From assembly GCF_003293675.1 (NCBI RefSeq), contig NZ_CP029984.1:372043-436042 (forward strand): a stretch of 64,000 bases of DNA, in the 5' to 3' direction. Both the position numbers and the translations under genes were made by a program. The notes beneath the pieces were generated by a model, which saw nothing but the letters and a program-made list of their open reading frames with translations, searched no databases and was not told the DNA's origin. This DNA is from Gardnerella leopoldii. GTDB taxonomy: Bacteria > Actinomycetota > Actinomycetes > Actinomycetales > Bifidobacteriaceae. Shown here piece by piece: positions 9,301 to 17,346 of this stretch (position 1 is its first letter; each line of letters starts with the position of its first letter).

Positions 9301-12300
9301 AAAATCTTACGCCTGATGATAAGAAGCAGTTTATTAAGAGCATTCAGAATGCAACTGATGAGCAAGCTATAAATACTATAAAGCGACAGGCTAAAGAAAA
9401 AGCTAATCAGAATCAGACTGCTGCTGATAGCAATAATAACAATGGTCTTGCTGCTGCTAAGATTGCTGCTAAAGATAAGATTAGCAAGCTGAATAATCTC
9501 AACGCACAAGATAAGCAGAAGTATCAGGGTAAAATTGATGGCGCTGGAAATCTTGATAAAGTTGCAGAGATTCTCAACAATGCTGAGTTTGAGGATGCTA
9601 AAGCTGCAGCTAAGAAGAAGATTGCTGATCTGAAGCAGAATGGTAGTCTTACTGAAGCTGAAGCTAATGATTTAAGCGATCGCATTGATAAAGCTAATGA
9701 TTTGCGAGAAGTTGAGGGTATTCTTGAGGAAGCTGAGCTAAAGAAAGCTAAGAAGGATGCTAAATCTGAAGTAGATAAGCTCACCAATCTTAACAAAGCT
9801 CAGAAGGATGCGCTTAAAGCAGCGATTGATGATATTGAAACTGACCCGACCAATGAGAATATGAAGACTATTGAGAAGGTCAAGGGAGCTATCACTGCTG
9901 TTGTTACTAAGGCTAAAGAGCTTGACGGCAAGATGAAGTCGCTCAAGGATCTTGTGACTCTTGTTAATGGTCAGAAGTCTACTCTTACAGCAAAGCCTGA
10001 TTATAAAGATAATAAGAAGACTGCTTTTGATAGTGCGTTAAAGGCTGCGGAAGATCTTGTTAAGACTGATTCTGCTGAGAACAAGACTGCTGATGAAGTT
10101 GACAATATTAAGAAGGCATTAGAAAATGCTGTTAAGGATCTCGGAGGCAAAACTGTTGATAAGTCTGCGCTGCAAACACTTATTAACAATGATGCTGATT
10201 TCAAGAAGAAGATTGATTATATTAATGCAGAGAAGAGTAAGCAAGATGCTTATGATAATGCCATTTCTTCTGGTAAGTCAGTGCTTGCTGATGCTAATGC
10301 AACTGCTGATCAAGTAGCTCAAGCTGTTAATGCTATCAATTCTGCTAAAGCTGCTCTTGATGGCAAAGTTAATACAACTGAACTTGAGCAGAAAGTTGCT
10401 GAGGCTAAGAAGCTGAAGAAGTCAACTAACCCTCAATCTGCTGGTGATGCTAAGTATGAGAATGCTTCTGAAGCAAAGAAGCAAGCTGTTGATTCGGCTT
10501 TGCAACAGGCTGAGTCTGCTCTTGCTGATGCTAAATCTACAGCAACTCAAAAACCTGGTGAGGCTGCTAAGACTCCTGAGCAGAAGCAGAAAGCTGTTAA
10601 TGATGCATTAACTGCGCTTACTAAGGCTGTTAACGAACTTGACGGTAATGACAAGACTCAATTGGTAGCAAAACTCTCAGAAGCAAAAGGTAAGAAGAGT
10701 GATATTTCTTATAAGAATGCTTCTGCTGAGAAGCAATCTGCTCTTGACAATGCTATAGCTTCTGCAGAAGGCATTGTAAAGAAAGCGGGTGCAACAGCAG
10801 ATGAGATTACTCGCGCTATCACTGCTCTTAAGAATGCTGTTACTGGTTTGGACGGTCATGATGCTTCTGGTTTGCAGGCGGCTGTGACTGCTGCTGAGTC
10901 GAAGAAGAAGACTGTTGCTTACACGAATGCTTCTGATACTAAGAAGACTGCGTTTGATCAGGCTTTGCAAACTGCTCAGACTATTCTTGCTAAGAAGGGT
11001 GCAACAGAGAAAGAAATTTCTGATGCTACTACTGCTCTTAAGAATGCTGTTACTGGTTTAGATGGTCATGATGCTTCTGGTTTGCAGGCGGCTGTGACTG
11101 ATGCTGAGTCGAAGAAGAAGACTGTTGCTTACACGAATGCTTCTGATACTAAGAAGACTGCGTTTGATCAGGCTTTGCAAACTGCTCAGACTATTCTTGC
11201 TAAGAAGGGTGCAACAGAGAAAGAAATTTCTGATGCTACTACTGCTCTTAAGAATGCTTCTAATGCTCTTAATGGAACTGTAGATACGTCTAAGTTGCAG
11301 GCTGAAATTAACAAAGCTGATTCTTTGAAGAAGTCCGTACAGTATACGAATGCTGTTCAGGATAAGAAATCTGAGTATGATACTGCTCTTACGAATGCTG
11401 AGTCTGCTCTTGCTGATGCGGAGAATGCTCAATCAGCGAATACTCCTGATCAGAAGCAGACTGCTGTTAATGTTGCGCTGCTTCGACTTCAAACCGCAGC
11501 TGCTGCACTAAATGGTGTTGATATTGCTGATTTGCAAGCTGAGATTGCTCTTGAGAATAGTGTGAAAGAATCTGTAAAATACGCGTATGATACTGCTGAA
11601 AAGCAGCAAACATATAATAAGGCTTTGCAAGATGCGAAGGAGCTTATATCTAAGCTAGCTGATCCTGCTGGTAAGGGTGTGGATCTTGCTGCTAAGTCTC
11701 AATCAGATCGTCAAGCTCTTGTTAATACTGCGTTAAAGAATCTTAAGAATGCTAAAGATGCTTTGAATGGTGTTAATAAGACGGTATTGCAAGCTGAAGT
11801 TGATGATGATTCTCACTTTAGCAAGTCATTTGCCTACTTGCTTGGTGAAGCTCCTGATTTGGATGTATATAAGAAGGCGTTGGCTGAAGCTAAACGTGTG
11901 CTTGCTGATCCTAATGCTACCCAGGCTCAAGTTGATGCTGCGTTGAAGGATCTTCAGGCTGCAAAGAACAGTATTGCGAATAAGTATAACGGTGCTGGAA
12001 CCGGCAATATTGGTTCTGGTTCTGGAACAGGCAATGCCGGAACAGGTAATGCCGGAACAGGTAATGCCGGAACAGGTAATGCTGGAACAGGTAATGCTGG
12101 AACTGGTAATGCTGGAACTGGTAATGCTGGAACTGGAACTGGTGCTGGTGCTGGTAATGCTGGTTCTGGTTCTGAAGCTGGTCATGGTGTGAATGATAAT
12201 GCGCCTACTACTGTGGATAAGGGTGAGTTGAATGTTCAGATTCAGGGTGCTGAGTCTGATTCGCAGCCTGGAAATGCTGGTAACGGTAACGCTGGTGCTG

Positions 12301-12815
12301 GTGCTAATACTGGTAATGCTGCCAACGCAGCTGGTAAAGCTGGTGCTGGCGTAAACTCTGGTAATGCAGGTAACGCTGCTAACACCAACGCTGCCAACGC
12401 TAACGCTAATAATGCTAATGGCGTAAATTCTGCTGTTGTGAATGCTGCTGTTGAGAATAATCCGGCTGTGAAGCAGGCGGATGCTCAAGTTGCTAAGGCT
12501 CAGGCTGCTCTTGATGCTGCTTTGGCTGAGGCTAAGAAGGTTGCTGCTGATCCTAACGCTACTCAGGCTCAGGTTGATGCTGCGGTTCAGAAGCTTTCTG
12601 CTGCTCGTAAGGCTTTGGCTGCTGCTAAGGCTCATGCGGCTGATGTTCGTGCTTCTGTGCGTGCTCAGGTGTTGAAGAGTGGTAGTGTTGCTCAGCTTAG
12701 TAAGACTGGTAGTGACGTGTCTGTGTTTGGCTTGTTTGCTGCAACTCTTAGTGCTGCTGGTGCTGCGCTTTTCTCGGCTAAGCGTCGTGGTACTTCTCGC
12801 CACAGTAATAAGTAG
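6324..12815 (+). CDS. Giant wall-anchored adhesin with GA-like and FIVAR repeats
   Basis: This 2163-residue protein has an unusual N-terminal extension of about 45 residues, then a signal peptide ending near AWA (about residue 75). Residues of about 80-290 are a unique, Trp-rich domain. Next come three related modules of roughly 100 residues (pattern LTALDQSEKKQVENAIKNAN, then a Gly/Asp-rich strand). A second globular segment follows, then a Gln/Lys-rich coiled coil at about 905-970. At about 1043-1183 are three helical units like albumin-binding GA modules, followed by nine FIVAR units (about 1195-1888). A Gly/Asn/Ala-rich linker, a last partial FIVAR-like unit and the sorting signal complete the chain. 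That signal is LSKTG at 2125-2129, then a hydrophobic stretch and KRR. LSKTG departs from LPxTG, so sortase recognition is probable, not certain. Binding of host matrix or albumin is known for related modules and only inferred here. Expression is probably controlled by the G9 promoter. Confidence 0.9.
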   Translation: MVKKTQAAKNALHVSKNYAYLKPSTLRSMAKEISGTRLEACKSYAVSRLPKIAVTATLASLLACGAGLPTHQAWANGFNLPDGSYRYANRDSSTQVQKYVDISAVPCDKNKETDKDKADRATFGQYYKVDYQFNSHAEWWGGRPFWWASVPKGVEIVNGKVTLYKDEQLTGGSVSQQAGATYTKDAWNQSVSRFWFDNNKEQGAEFKSNWERMTGEAGGYDKSGNTLGTSREYKDATSALIINWESRGNRKSKISFVIQLKDKTKPLKFAAGVYQVMGNWHYTAGKVELAPTLPKYSQELELNYPTDKVEVDSAKYGKNLSEDAKKAVLTKLWEANKNNNADVLKKLNGMPEVPTEEAFKKAVKVNDDGSATVTYKDNSTDTISKENLTKRYVPLSERTKIMYPALTPVKDLTALDQSEKKQVENAIKNANKDKNIKSVTVDGNGKATITFDDKIGTPSTKTIEGKYLVKKQCSLADKFTPYYPVPMAVGNPSNLSASEQKTLLEKIYEINKSNKEFMDAIGNPTSADDAKNKNIITIDTKGNATVKYKDNTNDFTSVDRLEGSKMVYKSKPLADLTNITLPARTAVDNAKSLKEEDQKKVRQAILEANSGLKSKLKDKNDSAIAFDDSKHTMTVKFNDDSTSTFDYSELVYTKGNPEKPTMKKGNANGYTYNITKIAVADKNKLTQDDWHKFVRKFIQDNWKAKAGKSEINDQYINSTHGLLDQLHAPDPNTGGGMTLYKFFSDWDVMSGSTLRLGDNRSNKGIVSLYQHDDEVEIKAVRSWDPATVITLTKNDCFVSNAAAPNPEALKKEANDLIDKILKKNGLNDQEIKKFKEDHQGEINNITKPEEVDKIIKSADEHGKGEKKKKDAQKQIENATSGLDEKTKKELEKKIGNETDPEKIREKINEFQKDQDQKKQKEADQKQQQADQQAEQEKQQQQQKDDAKVDGEVTKQNQQEQQDTGKAEEAKKKAELEKQKQAAIDEIRNGEDYKNLTPDDKKQFIKSIQNATDEQAINTIKRQAKEKANQNQTAADSNNNNGLAAAKIAAKDKISKLNNLNAQDKQKYQGKIDGAGNLDKVAEILNNAEFEDAKAAAKKKIADLKQNGSLTEAEANDLSDRIDKANDLREVEGILEEAELKKAKKDAKSEVDKLTNLNKAQKDALKAAIDDIETDPTNENMKTIEKVKGAITAVVTKAKELDGKMKSLKDLVTLVNGQKSTLTAKPDYKDNKKTAFDSALKAAEDLVKTDSAENKTADEVDNIKKALENAVKDLGGKTVDKSALQTLINNDADFKKKIDYINAEKSKQDAYDNAISSGKSVLADANATADQVAQAVNAINSAKAALDGKVNTTELEQKVAEAKKLKKSTNPQSAGDAKYENASEAKKQAVDSALQQAESALADAKSTATQKPGEAAKTPEQKQKAVNDALTALTKAVNELDGNDKTQLVAKLSEAKGKKSDISYKNASAEKQSALDNAIASAEGIVKKAGATADEITRAITALKNAVTGLDGHDASGLQAAVTAAESKKKTVAYTNASDTKKTAFDQALQTAQTILAKKGATEKEISDATTALKNAVTGLDGHDASGLQAAVTDAESKKKTVAYTNASDTKKTAFDQALQTAQTILAKKGATEKEISDATTALKNASNALNGTVDTSKLQAEINKADSLKKSVQYTNAVQDKKSEYDTALTNAESALADAENAQSANTPDQKQTAVNVALLRLQTAAAALNGVDIADLQAEIALENSVKESVKYAYDTAEKQQTYNKALQDAKELISKLADPAGKGVDLAAKSQSDRQALVNTALKNLKNAKDALNGVNKTVLQAEVDDDSHFSKSFAYLLGEAPDLDVYKKALAEAKRVLADPNATQAQVDAALKDLQAAKNSIANKYNGAGTGNIGSGSGTGNAGTGNAGTGNAGTGNAGTGNAGTGNAGTGNAGTGTGAGAGNAGSGSEAGHGVNDNAPTTVDKGELNVQIQGAESDSQPGNAGNGNAGAGANTGNAANAAGKAGAGVNSGNAGNAANTNAANANANNANGVNSAVVNAAVENNPAVKQADAQVAKAQAALDAALAEAKKVAADPNATQAQVDAAVQKLSAARKALAAAKAHAADVRASVRAQVLKSGSVAQLSKTGSDVSVFGLFAATLSAAGAALFSAKRRGTSRHSNK
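10821..11258 (+). repeat. 210-bp tandem duplication of a FIVAR unit
   Basis: 10821-11030 and 11031-11240 are almost identical (a few substitutions near the junction, such as GCTGCTGAG versus GATGCTGAG), and the first 18 bases recur at 11241. The 70-codon period keeps frame. The near-identity compared with the diverged other FIVAR units indicates a recent duplication or gene conversion. Confidence 0.9.
12024..12133 (+). repeat. 15-bp tandem repeats encoding a GTGNA pentapeptide
   Basis: About seven copies of GGAACAGGTAATGCC/GCTGG-type units encode consecutive Gly-Thr-Gly-Asn-Ala. The third-position differences fall into blocks (GCC copies, then GCT, then GGAACT), as expected from local slippage. 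The repeat forms part of a flexible wall-spanning linker. Confidence 0.9.
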
Positions 12816-12942
12816 GATATTTGCTAGCTGGTCTGGTTATTGCAGATCAGCTAGTTTTAGAGCTGCTTAATGTTTGCTTAATTGTATTCAGTAAGTTTGC
12901 TGAGTATTGGGTTAATTAGCATAATGAAGTTAATGTAAAATG

Positions 12943-12987
12943 TGCCTCACTTTGCGTCTTTCTTTACTACGCAAAGTGAGGCATTTT
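12943..12987 (+). terminator. Strong intrinsic terminator after the adhesin gene
   Basis: TGCCTCACTTTGCGT (12943-12957) pairs perfectly with ACGCAAAGTGAGGCA (12969-12983) around an 11-base loop and is followed by TTTT. It is the only clear element in the first half of the 427-base gap after the adhesin. The second half carries the promoter of the next gene. Confidence 0.88.
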
Positions 12988-13129
12988 GCTATTTTAGTTT
13001 GCGATTACACGGGAAGTTATTGTTGCTTACTATATTTTAAGAGTTATCTTGCTTACAAAGCACTTATTGAAGTGTTTAGTCACTGAGTTGCTAAGTTATT
13101 GAAACATTGAAACATTAAACCTTAACGAT

Positions 13130-13158
13130 TTGCATATATATGCATCCTTATGTATAAT
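13130..13158 (+). promoter_or_regulatory. Predicted sigma-70 promoter of sstT
   Basis: TTGCAT (13130-13135), a 17-base spacer and TATAAT (13153-13158) preceded by TG make a strong candidate about 85 bases upstream of the sstT start codon. Confidence 0.6.
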
Positions 13159-13242
13159 CTTTAAAAAATAAAATCTTGCAAGTGCTAATACACGTAAAAG
13201 AGTATAAAACATTCTGCACAAATTACTATACAGGAGACTCTC

Positions 13243-14499
13243 ATGCACAAGATTGTTCAAAAATGGAATAACATTGACCTTATTTTACGCATTGTAATTG
13301 GTCTTTTTCTCGGTGCTGCGCTTGGTATTTTTGTGCCAGCTCACGTCTATGTGCTAGATCTTATGGGAAAACTTTTCGTCAGTGCGCTTAAATCTGTTGC
13401 GCCAATTTTAGTATTTTGCCTAGTTATTGGTGCGCTTGCGCAAGCAAAAAGTGTTGGCAATATGAAATTGGTAATAGGGCTGTACGCGCTATCTACGTTT
13501 ACTGCAAGCCTTGTAGCCGTATGTGCTGCTATGATTTTCCCTGTTGATTTTACTTTTGCTCATGTTGCAGCAGCGTCTTCGCCTTCTCCTCAAGGAATTG
13601 GTGAGGTGCTTAATTCACTTGTGCTAAATATTGTTGTTAATCCTGTAGACGCTCTCGTTAAAGGTAACTTTATTGGTATCCTCTTCTGGGCAATTGCTTT
13701 CGGTGTTGCCCTGCGATTAGCCGAGCCTTCTACAAAAGCATTTTTCGATAACGTTTCATCTGCTATTGGAAAAATTGTCCACTGGATTATTAACGCAGCA
13801 CCTTTTGGCATTATGGGTCTTGTTTATACAACAGTTGCAAGTAACGGTCTTCGTATTTTTAGCGAGTATGGTTTCGTTATTGCTTTGTTAGTAGGCACAA
13901 TGGCTGTTGTTGCTTTGATTCTTAATCCTATTTTGGTTTTCGTGCTTACGCGTAAGAATCCGTATCCTCTTGTTTTTAGAACTTTGCGCGATTCGGGTGT
14001 TACAGCGTTCTTCATGCGTTCTTCTGCTGCGAACATTCCTGTAAATATGAATTTGTGCGAAAAGCTTGGATTTAACAAAGATAATTACTCTGTTTCAATA
14101 CCGCTTGGTTCAACTATTAATATGAGCGGAGCTGCTATAACTATTTCTATCATGTCTTTGTGCGCTGCTCACACGCTTGGTATTCGCGTTGATATTCCAA
14201 CGGCTGTGATTCTTTCTGTGCTTTCTGCAGTTTCTGCTGCAGGCGCATCTGGTGTGGCTGGTGGTTCGCTTTTGCTTATACCTCTTGCATGCTCGTCGTT
14301 TGGCATTTCAAACGATATCGCTATGCAAGTAGTTGCTATTGGTCTTATTATTGGCGTTATTCAGGATTCTTGCGAAACTGCACTTAACTCTTCCACGGAT
14401 GTTCTCTTTACTGCGGTTGGCGAATATCGCATGTGGCAGCGTGCAGGTATTCAGTTTAAGATGGGCAAGGATCACGAGACTGTGCAACTTAAAAAGTAG
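13243..14499 (+). CDS. sstT: Serine/threonine:sodium symporter SstT
   Basis: The 418-residue product matches the usual length of SstT, a sodium-driven serine and threonine importer of the dicarboxylate/amino acid:cation symporter family. The family's substrate-site signatures are readable: GSTINMSGAAIT near residue 290 and QDSCETALNSSTD near residue 375. The hydrophobic pattern fits eight or more membrane helices with re-entrant hairpins. The ribosome site CAGGAGA lies just before the ATG. Imported serine could feed the L-serine dehydratase at 38914 and the EpsC/CysK cysteine route encoded next door. The gene has its own predicted promoter and is followed by a terminator. Confidence 0.92.
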   Translation: MHKIVQKWNNIDLILRIVIGLFLGAALGIFVPAHVYVLDLMGKLFVSALKSVAPILVFCLVIGALAQAKSVGNMKLVIGLYALSTFTASLVAVCAAMIFPVDFTFAHVAAASSPSPQGIGEVLNSLVLNIVVNPVDALVKGNFIGILFWAIAFGVALRLAEPSTKAFFDNVSSAIGKIVHWIINAAPFGIMGLVYTTVASNGLRIFSEYGFVIALLVGTMAVVALILNPILVFVLTRKNPYPLVFRTLRDSGVTAFFMRSSAANIPVNMNLCEKLGFNKDNYSVSIPLGSTINMSGAAITISIMSLCAAHTLGIRVDIPTAVILSVLSAVSAAGASGVAGGSLLLIPLACSSFGISNDIAMQVVAIGLIIGVIQDSCETALNSSTDVLFTAVGEYRMWQRAGIQFKMGKDHETVQLKK

Positions 14500-14540
14500 C
14501 TGTTCTAGCTGTTGCTAGTTTTTGCTAAGTATTCTTGCTA

Positions 14541-14577
14541 GTGCGCGTTCTTACGTTTTTATGAGCGCGCACTTTTA
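14541..14577 (+). terminator. Intrinsic terminator after sstT
   Basis: GTGCGCG (14541-14547) pairs with CGCGCAC (14566-14572), followed by TTTTATT. Confidence 0.75.
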
Positions 14578-14659
14578 TTATATTTGGATGTTTATTGTAA
14601 ATAAATCTAACAGATGTTCAAATAAAATAGTAGAAGTGGAATCAGTATTTTAGCGCGCA

Positions 14660-15499
14660 TTAGACTTTAGGGAAGTGGTAGGTTGTGTTTGCAGGAATGC
14701 TGCGGTTGATCCACGCGTTTGCTGCAATTACGCTTCCGCTTCCGATTGTGGTTTCTCCGCCTAAGATTGTTGCGTTTGCGTAAATTACAACATTATTCCC
14801 AATATTTGGATGTCTCTTTCCACCTTTTATAGGATTTCCGTTCTCGTCTAGCGCAAAACTTTTCGCACCAAGCGTTACTCCTTGATAAAGCTTAACATGT
14901 TCGCCGATTACAGTTGTTTCGCCGATTACAATGCCAGTTCCGTGATCAATGCAAAAATATGCACCAATTTTTGCTCCTGGATGAATGTCAATTCCGGTTT
15001 TTCTATGAGCATATTCGCTCATAAGTCTAGGAATTAGCGGTACGTTAAGTTCGTAGAGTGCGTGAGCTGTGCGGTGAATAAGCATTGCATAAAAACCAGG
15101 GTATGCGAGCGTTACTTCCACTTTGCTTGTACAAGCAGGATCGCCTTCGTATATTGCTTGAATATCTGTTAAAAGTAACTTTTTAATTGTAGGAAGTTTA
15201 TGTATGAATTGATTGCAAGTTTCTTGAATTTTAATTGAGTTGCTTGTATAGGATTGAAGTTCGTGGAATATAATGCGTTCTATAGTGTCTAACGCGTTTG
15301 AAGTAACGGTATTCAAAGTAGCAGTGAGTTGCGCAGTATCGTTACTTACATTGCGTGCATGCAACTCAGGCAAAAGTAACACCTGAGTTGCATGTATGAG
15401 CGCAATAATATTGTGATAGTTAGGTATGAATGTAGCTTGCCTTATGTCAGAATCATGAATTGAATTGAGTTTGTTTATAAGGTCAAGATGCTCATTCAT
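14660..15499 (-). CDS. epsC: Serine O-acetyltransferase, EpsC type
   Basis: This enzyme makes O-acetylserine from serine and acetyl-CoA, the substrate of CysK encoded just upstream. The 279-residue chain has a helical N-terminal half and a C-terminal left-handed beta-helix of hexapeptide repeats. The catalytic region is HPGAKIGAYFCIDHGTGIVIGE, with the catalytic His in IDHGTG and the downstream GVTLGAKSF and KRHPNIGNNV coils. This length and the long N-terminus fit the EpsC branch better than short CysE forms. The chain ends HFPKV, so the C-terminal Ile that often docks into CysK is replaced by Val. It probably shares the cysK transcript, since the 117-base gap shows no terminator. Confidence 0.9.
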   Translation of the reverse strand: MNEHLDLINKLNSIHDSDIRQATFIPNYHNIIALIHATQVLLLPELHARNVSNDTAQLTATLNTVTSNALDTIERIIFHELQSYTSNSIKIQETCNQFIHKLPTIKKLLLTDIQAIYEGDPACTSKVEVTLAYPGFYAMLIHRTAHALYELNVPLIPRLMSEYAHRKTGIDIHPGAKIGAYFCIDHGTGIVIGETTVIGEHVKLYQGVTLGAKSFALDENGNPIKGGKRHPNIGNNVVIYANATILGGETTIGSGSVIAANAWINRSIPANTTYHFPKV

Positions 15500-15616
15500 A
15501 CATTAATCTCCAGTATTTTTTTGTTTTCTTTATTTTCTCGTTTTAATTACTAATTAATATTTGCACATATTATTTAATCAAAACTTGCGTGTTTATAGTA
15601 GTGCTACTAAATACAG

Positions 15617-16549
15617 TTAGTTTTCAAATAATGCAGTAGACAAGTATCTATCTCCTGAATCTGGAAGTATTGCAACTATGGTTTTTCCCGCATTTTCTTC
15701 TCTTTTTGCTTCTTGGATTGCTGTCCAAACCGCAGCTCCGGAAGAAATGCCTACGAGAACGCCTTCTTTTTTGCTTATAAGCTTGCTGCTTTCAATTGCG
15801 TTTTCATTTGTTACATGAACAATACGATCGTAAATGTTTTGGTTGAGCACATCTGGCACGAATCCTGCACCGATTCCTTGAATCTTGTGCGCTCCTGGCT
15901 TGCCGCCTGCGAGCACAGGGGAGTCGGCTGGTTCTACTGCAATTACTTCAAGCTGCGGATTTTGCTCTTTTAAATATGTTCCTGTACCAGTAATTGTGCC
16001 GCCTGTTCCAACGCCAGCGATAAGCATATCCACGTTTTCGTCAGTGTCTTGCCAAATTTCTGGGCCGGTTGTGTTGTAGTGCGCGTGCACATTTGCTTGA
16101 TTGGTAAACTGTCCTGGAGTCCACGCGTTTGGCGTGTTTTCAACGATTTCTTTCGCTTTTGCAATAGCGCCTTTCATTCCTTCTGCAGCAGGTGTGAGCA
16201 CGAGTTCTGCCCCGTATGCTTTCATAAGTTTTCGGCGTTCAATAGACATGCTTTCTGGCATCACAATAATGCTTTTGTATCCTTTTGTTTGTGCAATCAT
16301 TGCAAGACCAATGCCAGTGTTTCCAGAAGTTGGCTCAACAATTACTGAGCCTGGCTTAATTGTGCCTGTGGTTTCTGCTTCTTCAATCATCTGCTTTGCG
16401 ATGCGGTCTTTTACGGAACCTGCTGGGTTGAAGTATTCGAGTTTTACGAGGATTTTTGCTGCTAGATTGTACTCTTTTTCAATGTGAGTAAGCTCCAGAA
16501 GTGGAGTGTGACCTACGAGTTCTTGCACGGACTTGTAGATGTTAGACAT
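15617..16549 (-). CDS. cysK: Cysteine synthase (O-acetylserine sulfhydrylase)
   Basis: CysK is a PLP enzyme converting O-acetylserine and sulfide to cysteine. The 310-residue protein has the PLP-lysine motif GSVKDR near residue 45, the substrate loop PTSGNTGIGLA near residue 75, the phosphate-binding GVGTGGTITGTG near residue 180 and the C-terminal PDSGDRYLST. The length is typical. It is the first full-length gene of a cysK-epsC unit whose leader carries a Cys-codon ORF and a terminator (16747-16922), so expression is probably raised when charged tRNA-Cys is scarce. Confidence 0.95.
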   Translation of the reverse strand: MSNIYKSVQELVGHTPLLELTHIEKEYNLAAKILVKLEYFNPAGSVKDRIAKQMIEEAETTGTIKPGSVIVEPTSGNTGIGLAMIAQTKGYKSIIVMPESMSIERRKLMKAYGAELVLTPAAEGMKGAIAKAKEIVENTPNAWTPGQFTNQANVHAHYNTTGPEIWQDTDENVDMLIAGVGTGGTITGTGTYLKEQNPQLEVIAVEPADSPVLAGGKPGAHKIQGIGAGFVPDVLNQNIYDRIVHVTNENAIESSKLISKKEGVLVGISSGAAVWTAIQEAKREENAGKTIVAILPDSGDRYLSTALFEN

Positions 16550-16746
16550 AATATTTCCCCTTACTTGTTTGTCTTGTTTAATTTAATTTGTTTAATTTTG
16601 TTTATTTTTAATTTTTAAAAAATAATTTTTTATTAATAAAGAGACTGTTGTTTATTAGTTGTTTCTAAAAATGCCATTTATCTGTTTAATATCTAATCCG
16701 TATTAAATTGTTATCTTTTCAACGTTTTATATTCGAATTTTGGCAT

Positions 16747-16773
16747 AAAAAAAGAAACAGCGCGCTGTTTCTT
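16747..16773 (-). terminator. Leader terminator (attenuator) upstream of cysK
   Basis: On the minus strand GAAACAGCG and CGCTGTTTC (16771 down to 16754) form a self-complementary stem directly followed by seven T (16753-16747). It lies between the Cys-codon ORF and cysK, about 200 bases before the cysK start codon, so it would cut off transcription before the structural genes. Upstream, CTGTGTT and AACACAG (16811-16817 and 16787-16793) could form a competing hairpin. Confidence 0.85.
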
Positions 16774-16835
16774 AAATCGTAATTTGCTGTGTTTTAACGT
16801 AAATGCTTTTAACACAGGCTAGATGTTATGCACAG

Positions 16836-16922
16836 TTAGTGCTTGAAAACATCATTTCGATTAAGAAATGCGCAACAGCATACGTTACAACAACAATTTG
16901 TCATCATATTTGTATGATACAT
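16836..16922 (-). CDS. Polycysteine leader peptide of the cysK operon
   Basis: A 28-codon ORF starts at ATG 16922, five bases after a good AAAGGAG ribosome site, and stops at TAA 16836-16838. Residues 10-17 read CCCNVCCC: six Cys among eight codons in a 28-residue peptide, while Cys is rare elsewhere in the window. It lies 32 bases downstream of the predicted transcription start and about 60 bases upstream of a strong terminator. Codon runs for the end-product amino acid followed by a terminator are the hallmark of ribosome-mediated attenuation, and polycysteine leader ORFs are known as cysteine-responsive attenuators in mycobacteria. The peptide itself probably has no other role. Confidence 0.82.
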   Translation of the reverse strand: MYHTNMMTNCCCNVCCCAFLNRNDVFKH

Positions 16923-16960
16923 GTGCACTCCTTTACTCGTCGAAATGGTGATAAGTGGAA

Positions 16961-16989
16961 ACTATAGCGAATGGATTTGCGTTTGTCAA
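16961..16989 (-). promoter_or_regulatory. Consensus-like promoter of the cysK leader
   Basis: On the minus strand TTGACA (16989-16984), a 17-base spacer and TATAGT (16966-16961) give an almost perfect sigma-70 promoter. The predicted start near 16954 leaves a short leader before the Cys-codon ORF. Confidence 0.8.
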
Positions 16990-17062
16990 ACTTAATTTAA
17001 GTTCGCTAATCTTAATTTGTGCTTTATGATCCTATTTTATGTTTGCCAAACTTAATTTTAAG
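16981..17062. repeat. Two 20-base direct repeats spaced 60 bases, one over the cysK -35 box
   Basis: GTTTGTCAAACTTAATTTAA begins at 16981 and GTTTGCCAAACTTAATTTTA at 17041. The first overlaps the -35 box of the cysK promoter. They could be regulator sites, but no protein can be named. Confidence 0.5.
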
Positions 17063-17210
17063 AAATTATATGTTACTTTCATGTATCTTCGTTATTGTTG
17101 CTTTTGAGAGTTGGTTGTTTAGCAGATTTGATAGTTTATTTGTGAGTTATCTTATACTGGAATTTGCTAAGTTTGTTTGTTATAATTGGCATGTTAATTC
17201 GGTACGGAAG

Positions 17211-17240
17211 TTGACAAACTGAGATCATGAAAAATATAAT
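17211..17240 (+). promoter_or_regulatory. Consensus promoter abutting the GACA repeat
   Basis: TTGACA (17211-17216) and TATAAT (17235-17240) match the sigma-70 consensus at all twelve positions with an 18-base spacer. Transcription would start around 17247, inside the first GACA units, so the repeat forms the extreme 5' end of the mRNA for the surface protein at 17522. Confidence 0.75.
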
Positions 17241-17244
17241 CCTC

Positions 17245-17346
<102 letters not shown>

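Noticed and set aside
8967..9509. Leu/Ile/Ser-rich minus-strand frame that looks like a membrane protein
   Set aside because: It is the antisense of the Lys/Gln/Glu-rich coiled coil of the adhesin; the hydrophobicity is a codon artefact.
11826..12803. 325-codon open frame on the minus strand inside the giant adhesin
   Set aside because: Codon bias of the repetitive Ala/Gly/Asn-rich sense gene leaves the antisense frame open. The product is low-complexity Ser/Thr/Ile with no start signal.
16747..16950. Metabolite riboswitch (SAM or cysteine-related) upstream of cysK
   Set aside because: No conserved riboswitch core was recognised. The translated Cys-codon ORF plus terminator explains the leader better.
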